From Dactylorhiza incarnata (taxonomy: Eukaryota; Streptophyta; Magnoliopsida; Asparagales; Orchidaceae), in NCBI GenBank assembly GCA_033032865.1, contig JAWHQI010000170.1, positions 4,911,501 through 4,975,500 of the forward strand: a DNA stretch of 64,000 nt. Direction: 5' to 3'. The notes below the pieces were generated by a model. The model was given only the letters and a program-made list of their open reading frames with translations, searched no databases and had not been told where the DNA came from. Each line of letters opens with the position of its first letter. Positions within the stretch are counted from its first letter, which is position 1. The translations under genes and the position numbers were made by a program. Of the stretch, positions 1-10,775 are shown in pieces.

Positions 1-1187
1 CTCGAATAGATAAGAAAATTTAGTTAATGTTTCTTGAAATTGGGATGCCAGTCCTTTAAAATTACTAAGGAGAGTCGGCTCTTTAAATGAAGTCCCTGGG
101 GTTTCCTTAGCGATCAAAAGACACATGGTGGAGGGTTTTATGGCAATCATTCTCATCAACTGCGATGAAGATACTTTACCAACTTGTTGGGTAGTTTGCC
201 CAATTAATTTCACTTGTCCCTGTGTTCCTTCATAAGATATTGTTAAGTTGACATAATCTGTTGTCACTGGCCCTAAGGTTCTGAGCCATCGCTGTCCCAA
301 AATAAGATCTGTTCCTTCTATATCCAAGACGTATAAGTGAACTAAGTAAGGGTTGGTCTGTAAGAGCAGTGAGATATCTTTGCATTTTCCCTTACACTGC
401 GCTGTTGATCCGTTGCCCATAAAGACAGGGAATTTCGTGACTCTATGAACTGGTAATTTTAGGAAGGCTGCCATCCTTGTGGAGATGAAATTGTGTGTGC
501 TTCCCCCGTCGATAAACAATTCTACCGGTTGGTGGTTTATGTATCCAGTGAATCTAAGTCCGTGATTTGGTATCGATCCCGTGAGTGCTTGTAAAAACAC
601 GAGTGTTGTGGGGTCTTCTTCCTCTATTCTGATTTCCTCATTAGCCTCTTCTACTTCCTCTTCTTCTGATCCCCTTATGTAGAGAAGGACTCCCTTACCC
701 TTGCATTTATGGCCAGCGTGGTAACGCTCCTCACAGTTATAACATAACCCTTTTTCTCTCTTGGCTTGTAGTTCTGCCGGCGTTAAACGTTTTATTGGTG
801 GTAGTTTGTTAGTGAGGTTTCTATTTGGTTCATATGAGGGTCATGAATGTCTAGTATATTGATTCTTGAATCTATTATCGTCGAATTCCTGGTCCTCATA
901 CATTCTTGCGATTGAATACGCATCATGAATTTCTACAGGTTCGTGCATTAGGACGGATCTTTTAATGTGCGGTTTGAGTCCTGAGACAAACATGTCCGTA
1001 ATGAATGTTGGATTCAGCCCTGGCACTCTAGTAATTAGGTCTTCAAAATCCTTTTTATATGCTAATATGGTTGTTTTTTGTTGTAATTTAGTTAGTATCC
1101 CTGCCGATTTTATGTATTTTGATGGACCGAATCTTTTTTTAATTGCATCGAAAAATAGTGTAAAAGATAAGGCTGGATGATCACTAA
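1..1187 (-). pseudogene. Ty3 gag C-terminal part, zinc knuckle and protease (partial)
   Basis: Minus-strand frame: the C-terminal half of a Retrotrans_gag domain (about 1187-845), then a TGA stop at about 841-843 that looks like a CGA to TGA change, then the same frame stays open to base 1. A CCHC knuckle with spacing C-X2-C-X4-H-X4-C (CYNCEERYHAGHKC) lies near 705-746. The protease active-site box reads DGGSTHNF (near 490-513), a variant of the usual D-S/T-G-A, followed by the LILGQRWL flap/core motif at about 285-310. The gag half is continuous in frame with the upstream half at 2731-3319 once the inserted element is ignored. The stop in gag means this copy probably makes no full polyprotein. 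Confidence 0.8.
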
Positions 1188-2730
1188 GGGCCCGTTCGTT
1201 TGGACGGAATTGGAATTCGATATTGGAATTGAATATTGATAAATATTGTGAAATTAAATATTGGTAACTAATTCCAATTCCAACGTTCACCTAATAAACA
1301 ATATTGTTGAATATTGTGAAATTAATCAATATTTTTGTTCGTTTTTTAAATAAAATTTAATTTAAAAATTGAAAAATATTACGAAGAAAATAATATTTAT
1401 CACATATATATTATAAACAAATGTATGTCATGGCGACGATTTTTTCGCTCGGGGGCCATTTTTTCGCACGAGAATGATTTTTTCCGCCCGGGCGCAATTT
1501 TTTCGCACAACCGCGATTTTTTCGCACGGGCGCGCATTTTTTGCCCAGGCTCATTTTTTCGCCCGGGAATGATTTTTTTGCCCGGGCGCAAATTTTTTTC
1601 CCGGGTGCGATTTTTCCACCCGCTCGGCCGAAAAAAGCTCGCATAGTCGATAAAAGCGCGTCCCAGCAAAAAACCGCTCCCCGGTGAAAAAATCGCGCCC
1701 GAAAAATAGCCCTCGAGATAAAAATCTCGTAGGGTGAAAAAAACTCGCCCGGGCAAAAAAATCGCTCAAAAAAATCTTGCCCGTGCGAAAAAATTACGGG
1801 CGGGCAAAAAATCGCGTTTGAACGAAAAAATCGCGCCGGGGCGAAAAACTCTCCCATGGGAGAAAAATTTGCGCCCGGGCGAAAAAATCGCCGCACGGCG
1901 AAAAAACGCTCGCGGGGGAAAAAATCGCGCCCGGGTGAAAAAATCGCGCCCGGGCGAAAAACGCGCGCCCGGGCGAAAAAAGCTCGCCCGGGCGAAAAAC
2001 GCGCGCCCGGGCAAAAAATGCGGGCCCGGGCGAAAAACGCGCGCCCGGGCGAAAAACGCGCCCCAGGGCGAAAAACGCGCGCCCGGGCGAAAAAAGCGCG
2101 GCCGGGCGAAAAACGCGCGCCCGGGCAAAAAATGCGGGCCCGGGCGAAAAACGCGCGCCCGGGCGAAAAACGCGCCCCAGGGCGAAAAACGCGCGCCCGG
2201 GCGAAAAACGCGCGCCCGGGCGAAAAATGAGCGCCAAGGCGAAAAACACTCGCCAGGACGAAAAATGCGCGCCAGGGCGGAAAATTTCCGTCCGGGCAAA
2301 ATTTGGGCGTCCGGAGAAAAAACGCACGTTCGGGCGAAAAGCTTGCGTCTGTGCGAAAAGCTCGCGCCCGGGCGAAAAATTGTGCGCCCGGGCGCATAAA
2401 CGCGCGCTAGGGCAGAAAATTTCCGCCCGGGCAAAATTTGGGCGTCCGGGCGAAAAACTCGCGTTCGTGCGAAAAACTCGCGCCCGGGCGAAAAATTGTG
2501 CGCTCGGGCGCATAAACGCGCACCCGGGCAAAAAACGCGATAAATCGAGCGTGCCAGACTCGCCCAATTCCGATATGTCTAGCTAGATTTTGTGCTTATG
2601 CTAAAATCAATTCCATGATATTCAACTTAAATTTCAATTATTAAAGCTACATAACAAGCGAACGACGTAATTGGAATTCGACGTCGAATTTCAATTCCAA
2701 GTCTTCAATTCCGTCCAAACGAACGGGGCC
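1188..2730. mobile_element. PIF/Harbinger-type non-autonomous transposon with foldback interior
   Basis: Terminal inverted repeats: left end GGGCCCGTTCGTTTGGACGG, right end (complement) GGCCCCGTTCGTTTGGACGG, followed by subterminal AATTGGAATTCGA-type sequence on both sides. It is flanked by the 3-bp direct repeat TAA (1185-1187 and 2731-2733), the TWA TSD typical of PIF/Harbinger. No transposase is present; the open frames across it are products of the repeat array. It sits inside a Ty3 gag gene, and removing it with one TSD leaves gag in frame. Confidence 0.85.
1430..2560. repeat. GC-rich foldback array of CCCGGGCGAAAAA units
   Basis: About 17-19 bp units built on a CCCGGG core followed by a run of five or six A (right arm, about 1735-2550), or preceded by T runs (left arm, about 1430-1630). 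The two arms have opposite orientation, so the interior can fold back on itself. Units near the middle of the right arm (1930-2240) are the most regular; outer units are degenerate. The surrounding DNA is AT-rich, so the composition jump is sharp. Confidence 0.85.
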
Positions 2731-3319
2731 TAAGGGTTGTTTGATACCATTTAGAAGCTGGCTTGTCTAATTGAAAAGATGCAATGGTGAGGTAATCTTG
2801 GGGTCGGGTATCATTAAAATCAAAATATCTTTTGAGCTCATACAACCAATCGGTTGGATCACCCTCAGAAAATCTAGGACATGGTACTTCTATATTACTG
2901 AGTTTGTTAGAAACTACCTGGGTTTCATTTGGAATGGGTGCGGGTCCAAGAATGCCGCTTGATGATTGTCCATTTGCATCTGGGGGACGATTATGGTCCT
3001 GTTGCGATTCGCCAATCATTGCTGGTCCTTGAGAGTAATCTGCCGCCCGCGCGTTCAATGATTTTTGTAGTTGTTCGTATTGTTGTCGCATCTCTATTCG
3101 TAACGTGGAGATCTGATCGTGGAGTTGATCTGTGGAGTGATCTCGAATTTCCATCATTTGTCGTGAAAGAAGATTTTCTTTCATTTGTAGTTCTGTGTTG
3201 AATGATTTCTGGATCTGTTGGACCCTTTGCTCCATTTCTTCCATCTGCAGAGCGCGTTGAGTTTGTTCTGCTTGGAGTGCGTTCTTGACCTCCGCCAGAG
3301 ATCTCAACCCCTCACCCAT
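2731..3319 (-). pseudogene. Ty3 gag N-terminal part
   Basis: Starts at ATG 3319 (MGEGLRSL) and encodes a coiled-coil-like N-terminus rich in Q, E, K and L (residues about 8-80), then the conserved gag block PCPRFSEGDPTDWLYELKRY typical of plant Ty3 gag. The frame runs into the inserted transposon at 2730 and stops inside it. The 3-bp TSD keeps phase, so the codons on both sides of the insertion agree. Together with 1-1187 it is one gag gene split by the insertion. Confidence 0.82.
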
Positions 3320-3364
3320 CCTCGATTGGTAGGATTGTATTCTCTCTCAACGAGAGCACCAAAA

Positions 3365-3798
3365 TGTTGCAATCCTACCAGCCCGGTCCTAAGAACAAGA
3401 CGAAGGCCAATAGGAGGCCAGGAGGGGGAGAGAAGAATGGTCTGGGGAGGGAGACGAAAGGGTAATTTGCATTAATCAAATCCTTAAAACTGTTTGCTGG
3501 CTATTACAGTATTTATAACTACGTAATTACATTATGCGGTTCATATGACCGTTACAGGAAATAAAAGATGCAATATGATATAAACTGCCGCTGGCTGGCT
3601 GACGCGTGGCTGATTATTTGCCGCTGGATCTGTCTTGGGAGTGAATATATTATAATTGTCGTTGGATGGCCTCTTATTTCTCTCGTCCGTTAATAATGTC
3701 GATGATGATTTCCCGCCGCTGGATGATGCGTACTTCTGATTGTTTTATGATCGTTGGATCTGGGGATGAAATGTGAGGCGTGTGACTAAACCCTAACA
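3365..3798 (-). repeat. 5' LTR of the leftmost Ty3 element
   Basis: 434-bp segment ending TGTT...AACA on both sides (plus strand begins TGTTGCAATCC and ends CCCTAACA), directly upstream of the gag leader on the minus strand. The sequence just inside, TTTTGGTGCTCTCG, sits where a primer binding site should be, but I cannot assign the tRNA. The second LTR is outside the window, so the ends are inferred from the TG/CA termini and position only. Confidence 0.6.
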
Positions 3799-4725
3799 GC
3801 AGTGCAGGCGGAGGGCTCGGGGGTGCCGCGACATCAGGCAGGGTGCGTTGTTGCAGGTGTCTTAGGTCGAGTTGGCGTCAGATCAAGTACCGGATCAAGC
3901 TAGTGCAGGGTCAGGCGGGTCAGCGACAGGCTGTAAGCCTGCAAGACAGTAAACCTTGATCGGGCAACATGGTTGCATTTGGATTGGGTTCAACCACTTG
4001 TGCTTGAGCTGGTGGAGGAGGTCGACTGCAACGGGTGCGGGGAAGCTTTCCTTGCGCCATGGTCTTGTTTGGTGGTTGGTCTTCTAACAACAACAAAAGT
4101 TTGTGTGCGAATCTTGTGCGTCCGTAGTTCTATGGCTTGCAGTAAGTCTTGACATGTCTGATTCCACCCGTGATGATTTTATAAGATCATTGCATATTTT
4201 TTCTTGAGTATTCCTATATTGAATTTTATTGATTTTGGATTCGGTGGGATCGTTGATTATTCATGTATTGAATTTAATTCTTGTTTGATCTGTCTATAGC
4301 CATTTTGGGGTCACCAAAATTAACTGAGTATGATTTTTGCACGGTGGATTTGCTTCACTCCAATCATCCAAACCATGTTAGGCCGATGGAATTGATTCCA
4401 ACAATGGCTTCAAATCAATCAGGTTTAGTTAAATCCATCTCAGGAACTCTAAAATGGATTGAAAGGATGAGAAGGGGGTGATTTTGTGTTGAAATAACCA
4501 GAGAGGATCCGAAAACCCCCTTTTGCATTACTAATTCAACAAGTTAATGAAATGGAGAGAGATCTACAAGAATCCAACTTACATGTGAGGGATTGAGAGG
4601 AAATTGTGTTCTTCTAAATCGATCGGAAAACCAATTACCGACCGTGGACGTTTATTAAACAAGAAATCCCACCAAACGGCTTGTTCCTGATGGCGATTTA
4701 GGTAAACGATGAAAAGAAATCATAC
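3799..4725. other. Unassigned stretch; weak DC1-like coding trace
   Basis: No complete gene seen. On the plus strand, 3976-4142 reads without stops as H-x-L...VEEVDCNGCGEAF..., which resembles the CxGC motif of plant DC1 (C1_2) domains, but only one motif is present, so this could be chance. The rest (4140-4720) is AT-rich without recognisable coding or terminal repeats. Confidence 0.2.
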
Positions 4726-4840
4726 CTTGAGTGGTGGAGGTCTTGCCGTCGATAACCCTGGGCTCATTCGGAGAGGCTGCCGCTATGAATGGTGATCTCT
4801 TGCTTGTCCAAGAGTCCCTCGCATCTGAAGGAAAGCCCAT
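4726..4840 (-). CDS. Possible orphan first exon of an unknown gene
   Basis: Minus strand: ATG at 4840 (MGFPSDARDSWTSKRSPFI...) followed by about 38 codons and a good splice donor, CTCAAG|GTATGA, at 4726/4725. Codon use and the donor look gene-like, and upstream sequence (4841-5100) is moderately GC-rich as in a 5' UTR. I find no downstream exon before the Ty3 LTR at 3798. It may be a truncated gene start or a chance ORF; I do not recognise the protein. Confidence 0.3.
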
Positions 4841-5141
4841 CTCTATCAGATCTTCTCAAAATCGGAGCGAAGTTATCCTCCCCTATGAGATCGCCGGAGT
4901 ATGAGAAGAAATGAAAGAGCGCAAAATGGGCGGTGACGACGGATTGGTGTCGTGGTGGGCGGATTTGTAGGGTTTTGTGTTTGTCTATGTCCGCCGGACA
5001 ATCCGCATGTGGCCGCCAGCTGCGTTTTGACCGGCCGGGCTTCGTTAGGCGCGGCTTATTTCCTCCGGTGAGTTAGTTGGGTCAAAAACGCTATTATAAT
5101 AGATTGGCAAGACAAAGGTTATGACCGCCATCAAGAAAATA

Positions 5142-5251
5142 AATTAGTTTTGAGCATAAAATGCATGAATTTTTTTATGTGAGGTCGGACATTCACGAAC
5201 GACGGTTCATGACCACCGCGTTCACGAACTCCACCACTGTGCCAAACGAAG
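5142..5251 (-). repeat. Copy 1 of a 110-bp repeat also present at 35618-35727
   Basis: The complement begins CTTCGTTTGGCACAGTGG and contains GTCCGACCTCAC and CAAAACTAA. It matches 35618-35727, in opposite orientation, along its whole length with scattered changes. It looks like the end of a dispersed DNA element, but no partner end or TSD was found at either site. Confidence 0.6.
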
Positions 5252-5263
5252 ACTAGGGTTTTG

Positions 5264-7473
5264 TGTAACGCCCCTGAATTTTTGATAATTTAATTAAATA
5301 ATAATTTTGTCGTAAGAGGGTTACGTTAGCGCAAAGTTAACGGTGCTTGCCTCAAGGTAGGATTTCAGAGGTTAGAAATTTTAAATAATTAATTTAAACG
5401 AAATTGTCAAGTTTCGTTGCCGCAAATGGTGTAAATTACATTGTAACTCGTAATCGGCTCGTCGAACTCTGATTTCGACTTCGTCGTTGGTCTCGGAGGA
5501 TCGGTATTTACCTTCGGTGCAAATTTCGTCAAAAATTTGAGTTAGTTAGTACAAATTGACGATTTAAAATCCTTTATGAATTGACTAAATAGATAATTTT
5601 TACTTAAAAAGTTTCATATAAAAAGAATCACTTAAGAAAATTAGGTTTTCTAAAATCTTCCTCCTTTCCGTTTCCGCTGAACCAGAGCCGCGAGAGAGGA
5701 GAAAGTCGCGATTGTCTTGGTGCTTCTGTCGGCTGTTGCATGGGATCTAGTGTGCAAGATCTTCGTCGGAGCATAGATTTGGAAAGCTCTCGCCGAGATC
5801 TTCGTGTGTGCGGTGAGTATTTTCGATTTCGTGGGTTTTTGGCGTTGGAGTGTTTGGCCCTAAGCCTCGTTTCTTTTCCGAATCTTTCAGAAATTTGTTG
5901 TGGAGTTTTTCCTTCGACCGATCTTTGGACGTGGAGTGCTCGAGAGGCCGGTTTTCGGGAAGGTTTGAGGCAAGTGGTGGACTAATCTCCTTTGTCATGT
6001 TTTTTCCCTCCTATCTTATCATTTCAGATGAATTGTACTCTGGAAAAAAAAATCGGTTTATTTTAGCAGAATTCGTTTAATATTTTAGTGAAATTCGTCG
6101 AGTGTTCTAACGATTTGTCGAGTAATTGCGACGAATTCGTCGAATGTTCTAACGATTCGTCGAGTAATTGCGACGAATTCGTCGAGTGATAGCGAAATTC
6201 GTCGAGTAGCAGATAGTAATTCGTCGAGTGAATAGGAAGAATTCGTCGAGTGATCACGCTAAGTTCACCATATAGTTAAGTTAGAATTCGTCGAGTACAA
6301 GTTAGGATTTGCCGAGTATTAGTTAGAATTCGTCGAGTATTCTAAGGATTCGTCGAGTAATTACGATGAATTCGTCGAGTGAATAGGAATTCGTCGAGTC
6401 ATTTCGATTTATTCGTCGAGTGTTCAAACCGAATTTTCTTACGATGGTTTCGATGAATCTGCTGTGAAGCTTGCACTTGGAATTTTCCTGGGTTCTCCTG
6501 TGGTACCGGATTTGGTTAACATGTTGTGAATTCTTACCCCCAGCTGGATGTTTATGGACCGTTGGTTGTGTGGGCGTAACCACCACTACAGTGCCTGTTT
6601 TTCTTCCTTGGTCGTGTAGACTGTCGGTGTGTGGGTGTAACCACCACCACAGTGATTTTGTTCCTTGGATATTTTGGTCTGATGGTTGTGTTGGAAAGAT
6701 AGTCACCGCCTCAGTACCGTTTTACGGTTGGGTTAACGAATTCACTCCTTGAGCCAATCTGACACTTTTCTTTATACTTGGATGTTATTATATAACTTCA
6801 ACTGCACTTAGTGCAAGTCTTTTCATGTTTGGATACTAATCTTTCTTTTGCTTTGACTGTTGTTGTTCCTCAGCTATTTCTCGTTAGGTTGGTAACCCAC
6901 TTAAGTTTGTTAAGTTCTCTTTTTTACTCTATGATTGGCTGTCTTTTTGCGTCTTTGTGTTGTGGTTTTCTTTTCTTTTGAATGCCTCAGATTTGGATCA
7001 GTAGCAGTTTGAGCTGATTGAGTTCGGTCCTTCCAGACCTTCAGTAGTTGTTTTTTTACTCTCATTTTGAGAGGTAGTCTGTTGAACTTCATAGTAGATA
7101 TTTTATATATTAAAGCATGCATATTTTCTCATGCTCATGACATCTCTTTTAACTGTCATCACTCTATTTTTTAGGCTCGTAAAAGTCTCTTTTACTTATA
7201 CTAAATTTAGATGATGCATATCATTAGAATGTTAGTTAAGTTCTCATGCTCATGTAGTACTTAAGGTGAAATAAGTACTTTTCCGCTGCGTATATTTATA
7301 CTTTCTTAGTTGTGGACTAGATGATCCACTAAACCGAGGGATACAGTGTTTAGAAACTTTAAACATTAATTATTGTTTTAAACGCAAATTTTATGTCTTT
7401 TATAAATAAATGTGTAAAGATAGAATTGCATGAGCGTCTGCAGTTGTCCCTTGCATGACGTGACATCATAACA
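5264..7473 (+). mobile_element. LTR copy A (Ty3/gypsy-type, begins TGTAACGCCCC)
   Basis: Starts TGTAACGCCCCTGAA, a common plant gypsy LTR start. From 5264 to about 7090 it is homologous, in inverted orientation, to 26457-24424 (copy B), including a 5' leader-like block with a donor-like GTGCGGTGAG site and the CGTCGA array at 6094-6419. The 3' limit is uncertain: a CCGCTGCG block near 7284, typical of LTR ends, and an ...ATAACA end at 7473 are candidates. No primer binding site or coding region follows, so it is a solo LTR or fragment. No TSD was found. Confidence 0.6.
6094..6419 (+). repeat. TTCGTCGA array in LTR copy A
   Basis: The octamer TTCGTCGA, usually within ATTCGTCGAGT, begins at 6094, 6136, 6156, 6178, 6198, 6220, 6242, 6287, 6329, 6349, 6371, 6390 and 6412, with one- or two-base variants at 6114 and 6308. 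Steps are 19-22 bp apart except one 45-bp gap that fits a missing unit. The bases between motifs are not conserved, so this is a spaced motif array, not a simple tandem repeat. Confidence 0.85.
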
Positions 7474-7731
7474 CGTGTTTTCTTTTACTCGGATGATATA
7501 TTTATATATTGAGAAAATGCGGGTTGTGACATTTGGTCTTACTTGCCATCTATGTCCAATTATCTATACCTCTAAATCCAAGCAGCGGCAAAACAAATTT
7601 CATGCATGTGTCGCAATTCACCAAAATCTCAATTCTTCAACTCCACCAGCTCTGTCATCAATCAAAGTAAATATAAATTAGATATCTCAAATTCACCCAT
7701 TTGATCAATTGATATGTTTGACACTAGTAAG

Positions 7732-8648
7732 TGTTGGGCTTGAGAGCAAGAAAGTTCGATCAAAGCACCTAAAAATTAGTTTGAGTAAGCACCTGAGAAA
7801 TTGCTTGGCGGTACGTGATACACAAGCAAACACAACAATAATAAAAGAGACAAAAATTAACGTGAAAAATCAATAGCGTGAAAACCACAAGAGTCAAACC
7901 CGGAAAGTCACTATTAAAAATGTTTGGAAAACAAATAGGAAAATACAAGACTTTTCTTCCTCGATCCACGTTGAATCTTCATCAATTTCGCACCACACAA
8001 TATTACACAATAAATAATAGTTGAAAAAATGTAAGTTACTGACTGCGATGGACGAGAATGATTACACAAATCTTTTTCAAGATGTCTAATCCTTGCTCAG
8101 ATATGCTTCATATCCAATCCATGTAGTGAAGTATTTCTCGTCAACGCCGCAAAACGATGTATGAACGATCACTTCAAACTAAGACTCATTGCCACAGAAG
8201 ACTCGCAAGAGCTAAAAAATCTTCTATTGCTTGTGTTTAGAAAGAACTTGATGCATTCATCATCCTCCAGCATGACTATTTATAGAATCAAATTCTTGGA
8301 AATAGTTGCGGTGGATGACATGAGATTGCTGCGGTAGGTGACATGAGATTGTTGTGGTAAGTGTAAATTAAAAATTGGTATAAAACACATGTCAATTTCT
8401 ATAATAAAAAAAACAGGGCGTCATTTTTCCACTTATGAAGAAAAAAACTCAATAATAAGGTCTTGTTGGACCTCATGAGTACCTCACAAATCCTTCATGA
8501 TAACATATAACCTTATTGGATCAATGTTGAATAGTTGAATTATTTCGTCAACCTACTCCATTTGACCTATTTTAAGTCACTTTTATTATTTAGCCTAATT
8601 TTGTTACATTGATGTCTTTGACATCAAAGTAAATTATACTGAGCAACA
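7732..8648 (-). mobile_element. Probable solo LTR, copia-like
   Basis: Plus strand begins TGTTGGGCTTGAGAG and ends ACTGAGCAACA, so the minus-strand LTR starts TGTTGCTCAG and ends CCCAACA. It has a TATA box (TATAAATAG, minus strand, about 8277-8286) and a downstream block around 7800-7900 like the R/U5 of copia LTRs. No primer binding site or coding region adjoins it. A clear TSD was not found, so the ends are tentative. Confidence 0.55.
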
Positions 8649-8938
8649 ACTGACTAAGGCTCTGTTTGGGACGGTATTGACTGTGGGAAAAGTTCTATTC
8701 TCTTCTTCTCTCACTATTTTCATAGGCCAATGTTCCCCTTTTTCTCTCACTATTTTTCTTATCACTGCTTTTCTGAAAGCACAAATCCAATCATAGATTT
8801 TCCACCGCCGATTTTCCTAACGCCACAACCATCCCAAGCTAGAGCCTACTATTTTTCCTCCATTAGGTAGCATGATAAAGACAATTCTTTCACTTTCTCT
8901 ATTTTGATTTTCTCCTATTTCTCTACTTAAAGCACTTA

Positions 8939-9146
8939 GGTTCTGTTTGGATGGACGGCTGGTAGCCGGTGCGGGAGCAACCACCGCTGCAAGGCGGAAA
9001 GACAAGTGTGTGCCGCACGCGGGCGGCACCTTCACAAAAATGGCGGTGAGGTCCCGTACGCCTCCAGCCCCGCCTCCCCACCACTAGTCGTAAACCATGC
9101 TCGTTTGCTGCCTCGTGGGTGCTCTGACGCCACCCCAAACAGAGCC
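8939..9146. mobile_element. Tourist-like MITE (PIF/Harbinger type)
   Basis: 208 bp with ends GGTTCTGTTTGGATGG and, complement, GGCTCTGTTTGGGGTGG, flanked by TTA (8936-8938 and 9147-9149). A second unpaired end of the same kind, TAA followed by GGCTCTGTTTGGGACGG, lies at 8658; its partner is not seen. Confidence 0.85.
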
Positions 9147-9251
9147 TTAATTACCCTTTTCTCGTTTGATTTTCTCATTTTAAACTATTTAAGCACCTGA
9201 ATATTCTGAAAAATGGTGCATAACAATTTGCAATTTTAAGCATATTTTTTT

Positions 9252-9961
9252 AGCAATGTTAAATGCATGTCGGTTTTGGCTATATGCAGGCCGCGGATAT
9301 ATGTAGGCCAAAAAATTATTCATGCAGGCCAAATTTCATATTTGCATACTATATTCAAAAATCAAATTAATATTTTCCTAAATAAATCACCAAGCAAAAT
9401 AGCATTCATAAAATAAGTAAGTAAAATATCATGCGTGCGTTTGTTGAATGTCACTGTTTCGTCAGTAAATCTGGGAGAGCTATTTATGGAGTATCCCTAA
9501 AGGCGCCATCACCGCCATCGCAAACCCCCACTAGCGACGTAGCTACCCGAAGTATAACCATCACTGCCATCGCCGTCATCGCTGCCATCGCCGCCATCGC
9601 CGCCATCGCCGCCATCGCCGCCATCGCCGACGACGTCGCGATCGTCTCCATCGCCGCCGTCGCCATCGCCGTAGCAAATACCCATGAATAGTTTTATGCC
9701 AGTTGTAATTTAAAAACACATCGGACTCGGACAAACGAGTAAACTCTTTGGGGACACGGTTGCATGGAAGGAAAAAACACATATTACATGAAGTATTAAA
9801 CTACTCGAATCATTTTTCCTGAAGTTTTAAAAGAAAAAATGATATCTTTTTTTTAAAAACTGTGGCCTGGATATAGCTAAAATCGACCTGAGTTTAACAT
9901 CGCTCTTTTTAAAAAACTGTGGCCTGCATATAACCAAAACTGACCTGCGTTTAACATCGCT
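9252..9961. repeat. Small element bounded by a 41-bp inverted module
   Basis: Left module 9252-9292 (starts AGCAATGTTAAATGCATG) is repeated in inverted orientation at 9921-9961, with a second, more diverged copy next to it at 9864-9904. The interior is AT-rich with a GC-rich minisatellite. It could be a non-autonomous DNA element; no clear TSD. Confidence 0.5.
9563..9675. repeat. ATCGCCGCC minisatellite
   Basis: About a dozen copies of a 9-bp unit (ATCGCCGCC with variants). It creates open frames in several phases giving poly-alanine-type peptides, which are not genes. Confidence 0.85.
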
Positions 9962-10376
9962 CTATTTTTTTTTGTACGTTTTGTGCTCATGTATTCCTCT
10001 TAAATTGATAAAATAGTTGTGACACTTTTGTAATAATAGCTATGGCTTATTTGTAATTTTTGTTTTTTTTGGAGTTAGTTATTTTCACTGGTTCTATATA
10101 TATAGACCAGCCTTCTCTGTTTTCTGTAAGCAGAAACACTTGACGATATTAAAGGATCTTTCTCTGGAAATCAACATTTCGTTGTCTCTTTCTTCTCCAA
10201 CTTTACATAAATGTGTCTCATTTAATTATAAGCCTCTTTTTTATATTTTGTTGGAGGGCAAAGACCCTACATAGAGGCTTAAGGACTTGAACGATGAGGA
10301 TGCTCGTGTGACCCCGAGGGAAATCGCTAAGTCCGGTGGATTTCGAACGAAGAGGATAATAAATAAAAGGTGTTGT

Positions 10377-10775
10377 TACTAGCAAATCCAATATAGTTGT
10401 TAGGTAATCATAAAAAACCCGATTCAACATTTTTTCGATCCTAAAAAACAACTACTAGCAAATCATTAGATTTTGCTCTCATTCCAGCCATGACGGACAG
10501 CTCCTCTCATGATTCCATCGCTCTCGCAATTCCATCGGTCTTGTGATTCCAGGTTTCCAGCCGGTCTTCCTGTTCGAGGCTTTGACCGAGAGCCACAGAT
10601 GTTGCTGATTCATGATTTTCGTTCATCTTGGGAGATTCGCGCTACTAACCAATTCATTTTCTAATTTTATATGATATAGTTTTAAAAAAAAGTCCGGTGG
10701 TTTGCTAGAAGTAATGATTTGCTAGAAGCTCAAATGTGTCTGCTATTAGCAACACCCTAATTAAAATATATTATT
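10377..10775. mobile_element. MITE with GGTGTTG(T/C)TA ends
   Basis: Left end GGTGTTGTTACTAGCAAATC, right end (complement) GGTGTTGCTAATAGCAGAC. The right end is repeated at about 12770 within the duplicated block, where the left end is missing. The TSD is unclear, perhaps TAA. Confidence 0.5.

Larger units (their letters stand above)
1..3798 (-). mobile_element. Ty3/gypsy LTR retrotransposon, 5' part (runs off the left edge)
   Basis: Read on the minus strand the order is LTR (3798-3365), short leader, gag (ATG at 3319), CCHC zinc knuckle and aspartic protease, which reaches base 1 still open. The order LTR-gag-zinc knuckle-protease and the gag type are those of plant Ty3/gypsy elements. RT, RNase H, integrase and the 3' LTR would lie left of the window. 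The element is interrupted at 1188-2730 by a DNA transposon, so it is the older of the two. Family assignment is from motifs only. Confidence 0.85.

Noticed and set aside
1400..2586. Several overlapping open frames of 70-330 codons on both strands
   Set aside because: They are read-through of the GC-rich 17-19 bp units in all phases (repeating APGRK / FRPGA-type peptides), not genes.
9431..9782. Open frames rich in alanine or arginine
   Set aside because: Produced by the ATCGCCGCC minisatellite in three phases.
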